Positions 38,801 to 50,816 of a stretch of 64,000 nt of DNA are shown in pieces. Made by a program: the position numbers and the translations under genes. Within the stretch, counting starts at the first letter, position 1. Every line of letters begins with the position of its first letter. A model generated the notes under the pieces. It saw only the letters and a list, made by a program, of their open reading frames with translations. It did not search any database and had not been told where the DNA came from. This DNA is from Taxillus chinensis (Eukaryota > Streptophyta > Magnoliopsida > Santalales > Loranthaceae): contig CM042086.1 of NCBI GenBank assembly GCA_023512835.1, forward strand, positions 15,574,309 to 15,638,308, given 5' to 3'.

Positions 38801-41800
38801 CGGGCCAAGATTCACCCGACCCTACCCTCACTACAGAGACATGTCTCTTATGACGACAAGCCCTACCCTTGAGGGTGTCAGCTCAACAAGGAAGTGGAGG
38901 ACTTGATCACTTGTTTCGAGACACTATATAAGAGTGAACTTCAGGGAGGGTGACAACATTGGAATATTTTTTGATAAAAAGCTAAGGGGGTGGGGGGGAT
39001 CCTAAAATGGTTTGTTGGAAAGCCATTTGGAGGGTAAAGGTCCCGGCATTTACCCAACACCACCCTTCTTATGAGGACAGGCACTACCATTACGGGAGTC
39101 AGCCTCAAAATTATAGGTTTTGCATGCAATTACATCGGTTGTTTTTTTGGTTTTGTGAAAAGACTGCAATCATAGGTCCTTTTAGGGGGGAGGTTAGTGA
39201 CAGCCACGTGTTGCAATTTCCTAATAAATGGTACAGTTACCAACCTCCTTAGCATGTGATGTATATTGTGTTTTGTGGCACCTTCTAGGTGCCTTTAATA
39301 AACTTTCTTTGAGATATAAAAATAAATAAATATCTAACACTTTCAATTTTCAAAAAAGTGACTGCCTAGTCTTAAACCAAAAAATGCCATACCCAAAACA
39401 AATCACTTTCCCACAAAAACCTTCATCCATGACACAATTTTATAGCTAATTAAATAACAACCTCTGGACCGTGTGAACAGGAACCCTTTTCTCAAAATTT
39501 TCCTCCCACGAAGTCCAAAGATACAAAATCTATTTCATAGAATTTGTGATGAACTTGGTGTTTATAATTTGTGCCCTCCCTTCATCTAAAAATAACTATC
39601 TCAAAGTGAAATAGGCACCTAAAGACAAACTACTAGAATTAATAAGCACCATAAAGAATTACCTAAAGAATTACCTCAGAAAGCAGTGCAACAACAACAG
39701 CAGAAATACAAGGCATCTCTTCAGCAAGTTGAAAGATCACTCGAACAACAGTAAAAACTTGCAGATCCTTCAACTACAATCAACAACAAAACAATATAAT
39801 CAAGGAAATAATCTCGTATCTGAAACTAAAATTTGAGCTGAGAATACAAGAGAAACAGGAGGGTGAATGGCACCTAAAACATATTTACAATGTACAACGA
39901 AGATAGCGTACTACTCAAATTGATTTAATATGCTCACCTGAATGGGTATTGATGCAACAAGTGCAGCTTCAACACCTAAAATTATGTTTGGATCTCCACC
40001 CCATCGCAGGTCAATGTCCATTGTGATTTGACCTTTCTTCAGGCTCTGAACCCGAATACCTTTCCCCATTAAATAATTATGCATGCAAAAAAATCAGAAA
40101 AGAAAATTTGAAATCAAAATTTGTAAAACTCAGTCCAATGTCAAGCAACCATTAGCTTGCCAGCCAGCAATAGGCTTATCAGCACATTCAAAATGAAAAA
40201 ACTAAAACGCCTTGTCAGAATTAGGGATGGAAATATGCTAAGCAAAAAGTAAGAAAGTTAACCAATGGAGAACCATAATTTGCGGGTGAGCAAAATAAAT
40301 ATTCTATCAACATGGAATTTGTAACACAAATGAACAATAACTAAAGGCAATCCAATTTCTAAAATAGGCGATTTAGAAGCAATGTAACCACCAGTGTTTG
40401 AGAACTCTGAGTAGTGTCGAACATGTAAAGGAAGAGGTGTGGGCTTGTTAGAAGTGAATATCTATTATAACCTCCCTCCTATGGATGAGAGTTTTGATCT
40501 CCTCACTAAGCGAAGTCTTGTAATTTTTCATCACTTTCTTTCCCCCCGTGGCTTGAAAAAAGGGGATCATCTCACAAATAATCCTCTAAATTCCAAATTC
40601 GCCAACTGTAAAATATGAAATCACAATGATCGCATAATGCCCATAGTTTTGGACAATAATTATTTGTAAGGGTGTAAACAAATACCATAAACCAGCCAAA
40701 TCAGTCCTTTTTTTCTATAAGTCAGTCCTTTTAAAATGTAAATATGGTTAAACCATCCAAACCAACTAAATTATTTTTAGTTTAGGTTTTTATTTAAAAA
40801 TCAATAACACCATCGAAAACTGACTCCAAATTTATCAAACCAATTTTTAGTTTATATATATTGATATCATATATATATGTTTAATAGTATTATTATTATT
40901 AATAATGTTATTTGTGAGCATGACGTAAATTAAACTTTTGGAACACATTTTAAGAAATTAATTAATGAATTTTACATTACTACATAAAATAAACTGTTTC
41001 ATCATTTATTTTTTCAATTTTTATATTATTTAAATTTATTACTGTTTATTAAATGACAAGCGTGTAACTCAATTTTGAAAGTTATGGATTTTTTTTGATG
41101 AGATGCATCAAATTGATTATTTGTTCCATATATACATGACATATATTTATGACATTTTACTATTGTATAACTACTTTTACTTTTAGGATTGCATTTATTT
41201 AATAGTATTAGTTAATAAACGTAATTATTATATTTTATTATTGTATGCTCTACGTAAAATACTTGGATCAAAAATAAACTCAATACATGTTTTAAAACTG
41301 CCCAAAAACCGATCAAACCAATCCCATTTTGTTTGAAGAGAAATTCTAAGCTTATCCCTAGAAGTGTGCTAGCTTACCCATGAGGGGAGGCTGGCTCTTA
41401 TGAAAATCACTCTCTCAATCCTTCCAATGTATTTTCTCTCGCACTTCCGCATCCTAATTTTGATGGCAAAGCCCTTAGAAGGAATACAAAGGAGGTTTTT
41501 GAGAAGTAGCTCCAATGGTGGCTTCCAATTTCCCTTGGTTTGATAGGAATGTGTTTAGTGGCCACTAAATGGTCAAGTATTTGGGGCTTAAGCACATTCA
41601 AGCCTTCAACAAGGCCCTGCTTGCAAAATGGGAGTGGATGATTGAGCAAGGTAGCTTATGGTGGATGGTGAGTGGATCCATTTTTTGGGGCAGACCACAT
41701 CAGTTGTATCTCACAACATATGCGGGGTTCTCATGCGGCATGCAAATATGAGGGCTATGAAACTTTAGTGAAACAACTAAACAGTTATTCATATTGCAAC

Positions 41801-44580
41801 TAAGTTAGTTTTTCATGAAATTACAAAGCATATTGAAATTAATTGTCATTTTATTTGAAAAAACTTTAATCAAAATTAATCACAAATGTTTTTGAATAGT
41901 AACATTTGATGAATATTTTGTACCAAACTAGGTATGGTTGACACATAGGCTTCAACTTGAGGAAGCATGTTAGAGAGTTATCTATAATTTTTTATTTTTT
42001 ATTTTATTTTTATTAGTAACATAACTTATACACTAACTTGAACATGTATATATATGCTCATGTTATAAAGCTCTCGAGAGAGATACGTGTTTTTTCCATC
42101 TATTATTCTACAATTTGTATTGATCCACAAGATTATAAAACCAATGGAAAAGCCAGATATTCATAGCAATTAAAGGTGACGAATTAGAAAATAGAATAAC
42201 AAATACTCAGTCATACAAAGAATAATGTTAGATCAAAGCTACACAAAGTGAACCAAGACTATACTAAATAGAGTTGTAGCATTTAATTATAACATAATAA
42301 TAATCATGAAAATAATAGCATATAAAGTAGGATACATGAGAGCATTGTCATCATTTGGCATCATACCCATTCCACTTTCATGAATATTCCTCCTTGTCTA
42401 AAATGTGAGATGGTAATGCTCAAAATGATTCTGATTCCCTCATCCCTAAACAAGCGTTGAGGACCTCTTTCGACCAGTATTTTTGTCTGGTGTTAATTTT
42501 TAAAATATTTTACTTATTTATTACATGAATATTATAGGGTAAGAACAATATCAAACAGGGTTTCTGACTCTAAATTATTTTACATATTTTAATATTATTT
42601 TGGACAATTTAAAGTATTTTAACATTTTAATATCCATTTTCTATTAAAAAAATATTCAAACAATGATCACACCAAACAAGCTCAAACTAGGGTAAAATTT
42701 TGAAATTGGAAGAGGTAGAGATTCGCCCCTTCCTTCAAACCCTTATTTTGAAAAATAAGTAACTATAAAAGGCATATAAAAATGTTGCTTAGTACTGAAA
42801 ATTTTTAAACTTTGGACCCCCTAAAGAGTAAAATAATATAGAATGCAGCAATGCACAGATACTGGCTTGTTTATACCTTCAATTTTTGGTGCCACGTTTC
42901 CAAGGGACAGTTTGTTAAACTTTAAGGAAGTGATTCCAGGAGGTCGGTAATCTTCTAAGAGCGGCTCAACAGATTCTTTAATTAACATTGTTGCAGCCTG
43001 AGGAACAAGCAATATATATTAGGCTAACCACTGTATTGGAAAGAAGATACTATGACCTAGTAATCAATACACACACACCATCTTGTGTAACACCAACATA
43101 GTTTTGCTTTTATTAATGTCATAGGAATGATGAGAAGAGAATAATCTGTGTTTTGAATCCAATATAAGAGCATTCACCACAAACTCTTTATATATATATT
43201 TTTTTTGTTAGTTTGAATAGTCAATTTAATAAAAATATTTTAAAAATACACATTTCATATTCTCTATTGTAATCAAAATTTAAAAAAAACAATCATTCAA
43301 ATTTAACTCTTTACTATTCACTTTCTATTTTTTAAAATACTATTTTTTTTATCATCACATTTTTTGTTTAATTATAAAATATTACAATAAAAAAATATTT
43401 TAAAATAATATTTTAATTGATGATTAGTTAAAATAAAAAAAGTAAAAAGTAAACTTTAAAAAATATATTGTTAAAATAAAAAAACAATACTTTTGATTAT
43501 TTTAAAGAACTAATTTTAGAAAGCCTCCAGTGAATGTTCTAAACTTTCTATTTATCTTAATTCATATAGCTAAACTCATTTTATTGGAATTAAGACTTAT
43601 TGGTTTGGTTAGATTTGTTGGGAGCCCCAAACACATCCTCTATCAAGTCCCCTTTGGGGGTAATGGACATGTAGATCAGTTAGATGGTGGTGACAGCTGA
43701 GCAAAAAACAGCCGGGGCTTCATGGTAGTTTGGCAGGGCCACAGGGAAAACAGCATCACAAGGGAGAGTTTCAGACAGCACCTCTGGGAACTTCCGATCT
43801 GTCTGGGGTAAAGATGGGAGGCATGTAGTGGTTGGTGATGCGTCGGGTGCATAACAGCAGAGCAATCAAAGGGTGTGGAGCATGGTTCAGCAGAAACGAG
43901 AAGAGAGAGAAAGAGGATTTTTTATTATTTCCATAGAGGGAGAGGATTTGCAGAAGAAAGATACGAGTGATGTGAGGAGGAAGGGTTTCTTTAAGTTGAA
44001 GGTTTTCTTTTGAAGCAGGCCGAAGGGTTGCATTTACATAATGTGAAAAATGAAGGAGCTTACATCTGCAACAAATGGCCACAATTTGCTCAGTAGCTTG
44101 TTCAACCACTTCACCTAAAAAAGCCAAGCTAAATCAGAAAGTGTAAAACATACATGATATGAATGATCAATGACATTGATATTGAGCGCACATAACATAT
44201 GTACATTAGAATTTAGTAGTTTCAAAAGAAACAAAAACAAGACCAAATCAATGAAAGAAGCATAATTTCACAAAGACGAGAATATCCTCAGTCAGCTGCA
44301 CGGTCCAAACCAATTTAGGCAAAGTATCATTTGAACAGCCTTCAATAACAATGACCTTTTTCAAGGTTCTTGCTTTCTTTGCAAATCATGTAGTTGGTTT
44401 TGCAATCATATGACTCAAAAGCAGTAAATAAGATAAAACAAAAAACTAGAATATCTACTAAGCGCACCAAGAATAAGTATTTTTGGAATGTTAAATATTA
44501 TTATATATTAATTATTAGTTGGCATAGGCTTAGCCCTTGGTTTAATAGGTTGAATGTTGAAGTAAGGAGAAAGGATCCTA

Positions 44581-44613
<33 letters not shown>

Positions 44614-47600
44614 GTAAACTTCATATCATAAATTCATAATAATATTATTTAGACTTCTTTTTATTATATAGTATCAGAGCCCAACCCAAGGAATTTTAGA
44701 CCAGCAAAATCAATTCTTGGTTGTTTCTGTCATAGGATCAGTGATTGGAGTCTCACCGGTCATGTGTGCAGTTATGTGAGACTTTCTCTGGTCTGCATTA
44801 TCTGTTGTCATCCTTCGCATCATATCTTCACTCTCCAATGGATTCGATAGTACCATATTCAGTCAAACAATGTGGTAGTTTTTGGCCTTTAATTATAGTG
44901 AGTAAGAATTGGCCTTAATTAATAGACTCAACATCCAAACTTTAATTCGTTTAGATGGTCAGTTTTTATAGGACTAATTATCAATGCTTTATGTCGGACC
45001 AAGGAATACTGGTAAGAACCATGGTTTCAAGGTCTCATCCGTGAGTTGGTATTCAAATGATATTGACAGTATCTGCACTGGACTGCTGAAGACTCCATGA
45101 GCAGTACTTAGGTCAATTTGGAGCTAACACCGAGGAGCATTTTAATCATTTGACTTTTAGGCAATTATAATTACAAAAACTGTTGTCCATATGTATTTGC
45201 TGGCATGTTGACTTTATCATTAATTGATTTGAATGATAAAAAATTAATTCAATGTAAGCTTTGTGATAAAAATACAAAGCAAACATTAAAAAATTGAAAG
45301 AGCACTTAAGTGGGAATACGGCGATGTAGTCACTCGAAGGTAACAGAAGAAATTTTTAAAGAGATGCGAGATTATATGCAGAAAAGTAAGAGGAGGCATG
45401 AGGTTGATTTTAATGTTGATTTTGGTGAAGAAGAGAAATCAGAAGAAGATATTGAAATGGTTGAAGGGATTGGGAATAGTAGTTGAAATCTTCAATCAAG
45501 TTCTCGGTCAATTTCAAAGAAAAGAAAAAATGCACTCATTAATAAGAGTGCACGAGGTTCTATGGATGCTTTTGTGAGACAACCCTAGAAGATCTTATTG
45601 TGGAGAGAATGAGTAAAAAACTTACTCAAAACATTGGATAATCGAGTAAAATCAGAAGAAGAAAGAAATAAACCTTGTTCATACTTTGTAAGGTGGGCTC
45701 ATGAAACTGGTGTACCTTTTAATGCATTAAACTTTAGGAGTTTTCATGTTTTGGTTGAGGCTAGTGCCTAGTTTCAAAGCCTCATAAAGTTTATTGAAGT
45801 CAAATATGAAATCTATTGATGAAATTAGGTTGAAACACCAAGTTTGTTGAAAATAATATAGTTATACTTTGATGTTAGATGGATGGAGGAAGACATCTTA
45901 TTAATTTTCTTGTCAATTCTCTGGGAAGAACTTTTTTTCTTATGTTGAATGGATGCATCTAGTGAAATATATAACACAAATTTGTTATTTGAATTGTTTG
46001 ACAAGAAGACAATGTCATCCAATTAGTGACAAATAATGCTGCCAACTACAAGAAGGTTGGTGATTTGTTGATGAAAATGAAAAAATTATTTTGAACTTCA
46101 TGTGCATCTCATTGCATACATCTTATTGGAAAATAAAGACATTCAAGATTGTTATTGTTAAAGCAACTAAAGTAACAAACTTCATTTATAAGCATGCTCA
46201 TAATCTTTATGCAATGAGGGTGAAAACAAATAATGCTAACTTAGCTAGGGCAGGAGGGACTCGATTTTCATCTTCATTTTTAATACTTTTGAGTTTGTTG
46301 AAGCGTCAAGAGGCCCTCAGACGATTATTTGTTTCCGAGGAGTGGTTATGTTGTAAGATTGCCTTTATAGAGGCAGAAAAAATGTTAAAAACACTATACT
46401 TTCCATGCAAGACATGGCAGAGAAATTTTAAATCTTAGTAAGCTTTTTTTAAAAATATTATTTTTGCCTCTAATCTTTAATTTACATATGCATTAAATGA
46501 TATTCATTACTTCAAAATTTGTTGCTTTTTTTCTCAACCCAAGCAAACATTTCAAGGCGGTTCAAATGAATCCGAAAAAATCATGGCATGTCATAAATGA
46601 TTCATTTAATGATGTTATTGAAAGGACTAAATCTGGTTTAGCCTTGGAAGACAAGATCAAAGTACAATATGATATTTATAACAGGTCTATTGGAAACTTT
46701 GCTAAAGACATGGCAGTTAGATAAAGAGAGATTTTAAATCCTAGTATTTTTTGAATTCTCCAGCCTACTTTTCAGTTTTGGTGAATGGCAGCCCGCGAGT
46801 TCTTTTTGAGTTCTTGGGGTCTCTGACAAGGGGATCCATTATCTCCTATGCTTTTTGTCATTATGATGGAGGCCTTTAGCCGAATAGTGGACCAGGCGTC
46901 TTTGGCAGGGCTACTCTCTGGGTTCTCGGTGGGCCGGCTAGGTGGGGGTTCCCTATCCGTTTCTCACATCCATTTTGCAGATGATACTTTGTTGTTTTGT
47001 GAGGCGGATCCAGGACAGCTTTTCCACGTGTTCCCTCCATGGCTGGTTTGAGGCTGTTTCGAGGTTAAGGATTAATCTTAGCAAATCAGCATTGGTTCCA
47101 GTTGGGGATGTGCCTCGCTTGAGGGAGTTCGCTAACATCTTAGGATGTCGTACTGAGCAGCTGCTGCTATTGTATTTAGGTCTTCCTTTGGGGGCTTCCT
47201 TTAAATCTGTTGTCATTTGGAACCCAGTTATTGAGAGGATGGAACATCATTTGGCTGGGTGGAAGCATCTTTACCTCTCTAAGGAGGGCCGGCTCACTTT
47301 GGTTCGAAGCACCCTTTACAACTTGCCGACCTACTATATCCTCACTTGGTGTGCTGGGGCAGGGTGTGTTGCCCTCTCTCTCAAGGTAACTTGAGGATTA
47401 GGAAGATATGCCAGTTTAATGTCTCTCTTTTGGGAAAGTGGTTGTGGTGGTTCGGGATGGAGAGGATGGCCTTGTGGCGGCCGGCGGAAGGTGATTGCGG
47501 TGAAGTATGGTGTTGTCGGTGGGGGTTGGGCCTCTTTGATGCCCCATGGGCCGCATGGTTTGAGTTTATGGAAATTCATTCACGTGTGTTGGGGCTTTTT

Positions 47601-50600
47601 CTCTCAATTTGTGATGTTTGAGCTGGAGACGGTGCTTCTGTTCACTTTTGGGATGATGTATGGTGTGGTAAATCACTCTTGAAGCGCAATTTCCCGGAGT
47701 TGTATCAGATTGCTTGTTCCCCTAATGCTTTTGTGGCCGACATTCATTGTTTACGGGGCACTGCCGTGCACTGGGAGGTGGTGTTTTAGTAGGCTGCCCA
47801 TGATTGGGAGTTAGAGGCTTTCTCATCATTTTTCAATCGGTTGTATTCAGTTGGACATATGCGGAGAGGGGCCGATAGGCTTTGTTGGAGGCCCGATCAG
47901 GAGTGTGGTTTTCGGGTTCGGAATCTCTACTCTCTTTTGAAGTCTGCTAGGCCCGCAACATTCCCATGTCGTGGCATGTGGAAGGTGCGCGTTCCATCTC
48001 GAATTGCCTTTTTTGTTTGGTCTACGGTGCTTGATAGGATGCTTACTGTGGATGACCTGCGACGCCGGGGTTTTGTTCTCGTTAGCCAATGTTTTATGTG
48101 TCAGGATTCAGCAATGCATGGATCATCTATTTTTGCATTGTCCATATGTGCGGGAGCTCAAGAACGTGATTTTGGGCTTGTTCAGCCTTCTTTGAGTGAT
48201 GCCATCATCCTTTCGAGGGTTGTTTGAGTGCTGGCTCGGAGGAGTAGGGCGCCGTTTGGTGGTGTGGCGAGCTGTCCCTCATTGTTTTCTTTGGTGTCTT
48301 TGGCGTGAGTGAAATGCATGGGTATTTGATAGCACTGAGCGTTCTACATTAGAGCTTACTCTTCTTTTCTTTCGGGATTTGAGAGAATGGCTATTTGCTT
48401 CGGGCATGTTGTCTATTGTGTCTTTTTCTGATGTTGTTCTTGGATGCTCTTTTTGAGCTTCTTTTTATATGTTCTTTGAGCGCACACTTCTTGTGTGCAT
48501 TCCATTCTTTTTAATAAAATTATTACTTATCACAAAAAAAAAATCTTTGTTATTCATCCTGGAGCACGTTTGAGTTTATAAGTTTTTCATTCATAATTAT
48601 TTTGACTACTTAATGGTTTGGACAATTTTCAAATTTAATAACTTATAACTTCTATTTAGATTCATACCAAAAAGAAAAATAGATTGAAGCATCAACACTT
48701 AGATGACTTGTCTACATTGTACATTCAATATAATCATCGTCTTCAAAGTTCAAACGAAATTCCAATGGAGGAAGGAAAAATGTAAAAACTATAATCCTTT
48801 GGTGTTTTAAGAACTAGATTAGAGTAGTAAATGAATGATTAGCCATCCAACTAAAGAATTGGTTCATCCAAATAATGATATTAGATGAGACATGATTGGT
48901 AGAGAAATTAGAGCATTTACTTCTTTTTAGGACCATAATAGGCCAAGAAGGGTGAGAAATAAAGAATTGTTAAACTAAGGAATAAAAGAAGCTTTAGATG
49001 TTGATGTACATTTAAATGATGATGTAAATGTTAAAGATAATTCTGGTCAATCAACTTTTTACGTTTGATGCCAAGACTAGGATGATTTACTTTTTATGCT
49101 TTTAGTTTTAATTCAATATTTTGTAATTTGTATTTCAAATTTTAACTTTTCATCTATTTTAATGTTGTAAACTTATATTGAACTTTTTAAATTTATTAAT
49201 TTATGCATCAAATTTAATTGCTTTTGTTTTGTCTCTATGTTACAATGTTAAAAATTAGAATGAACATTCATGTATAAAAGAATATATAGACTACTTAGGC
49301 ATTGCCTCACCTAGCTGGACCCTCCAACGCCTAGGCCACTAAGTCGCTTCGAGAACTATAAATTATTTTAAAATAAATGTACAAGGGCAAAATAGTAAAA
49401 TACATTAAATCAGTCCTCATAAAACAATTACAATCAAACAAGTATAATGTTTAGTATTCAAATTCAGATACCATCATCTAAAAATTTCAGTTCATTTCAG
49501 ACATTAATTCAGATCTCAAATCTTGAAAATTCTGCCAACCAAACATAACCTTAGACCTGGCTACGCAAGGAGATGAATGATTAACATGTGAATAATTTAA
49601 TTTCTATCTCCATTGAGAATTTGATCTAAAGAAGCTATAGAAAAAAAAAAGTTATAAAACAGATATCAAATGCCAAAATATGAGCATAGAGTGAAAAACC
49701 ATACAGAGAGGTAAAAAACATCTTCCCTTTGAATAAATTGATGATATAACAAGTAGGTGACGGGGGGATTCTAACCTGTTCATACACTGGGAAAGATATC
49801 CATTCAGGGAAATTATCACCACAAATTTTCTTCAAATCATCTCTATTGAGAGATCCAAGGAGTTTTATATCTACTGCCTGCACAAGAACAGTATATAATG
49901 TGCATCAATCACAACACGATGAAAACCGTACAGTCATCTAAAAATTGAATTATATAAGCCTTGGATGGTACAAATATATTCAATAGAAGCAGCAACTATG
50001 GTAGCTACATTATTATTATTTTTTGATAAGTGGTAGCTACATTATTATTTTAAAGATGCAAAGGTGAATATAAAAAAATATGTGAGAAGCACTACTACAA
50101 TAGACAACAGGCCATCACAGTGCAATCTAAGCCACTGCATAATGCATCGGAAGAGAATTTTCAGCACAGAAATAAAGAACTGTAATTAACTATTTTTTCT
50201 GCCACATAAAAAGCTCTAAAACTCACTACATCATTTCAACGATCATTATTACTAAAACTTGTCAAATCCCAAATTCAATATTTCACACTTTAAAATAAGC
50301 ATCACAGCAGATTAATTTTCAATTGAAAAGGGAAACACTTTATTAAAGCCACTAAGAAAGTGTCAATTTTTTTATCATGAAATATACTTTATTAGAAAAC
50401 CACCAAGAAGGAACCATAACATCCGAACACAACAACACAGCCAAACAAAAAAACCCCAAGTCCTCGCCATTAACACCAACATCGGCCAAGCAAACTTTTT
50501 TTCTATCAGTTAACAGTCCCTCATTTTTCTAAAACACATCTCCAGATAAGAGAGAACAACTTAGACAAACCATCAAAACCACCTGGACTCTTCTATACCA

Positions 50601-50760
50601 ACCCTAACTCTGCACACTGCAGCTCACCGAACCATCAAGTAACCCTCACTAAACACCCACAACTAAGGTGAAAAAGAAAATCATCGGAGATTATTTACTA
50701 GGTCAAATAAACCAATATTGCTTAAACCTAGAGCATTGAGCATCAGCATCCATAAAAATA

Positions 50761-50816
<56 letters not shown>

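Larger units (their letters stand above)
37053..39674 (-). other. CLB1 intron 6 with LINE fragments
   Basis: 2.6 kb intron. Plus-strand LINE pieces lie at about 37280-37620 and 38950-39330 (separate entries). Between them, 38120-38460 is GC-richer with a 67-codon minus-strand frame (MATGGRRLLVGVSVEWKEAA) that I cannot identify. It may be another captured or inserted sequence. Confidence 0.5.
44115..49775 (-). other. CLB1 intron 2, 5.7 kb, transposon-filled
   Basis: Largest intron of the gene. It holds a CT/TA microsatellite with a possible SINE (44510-44612), a hAT transposase pseudogene (about 45300-46740 and 48545-49080) and a LINE (about 46745-48542) inside that pseudogene. Confidence 0.7.
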
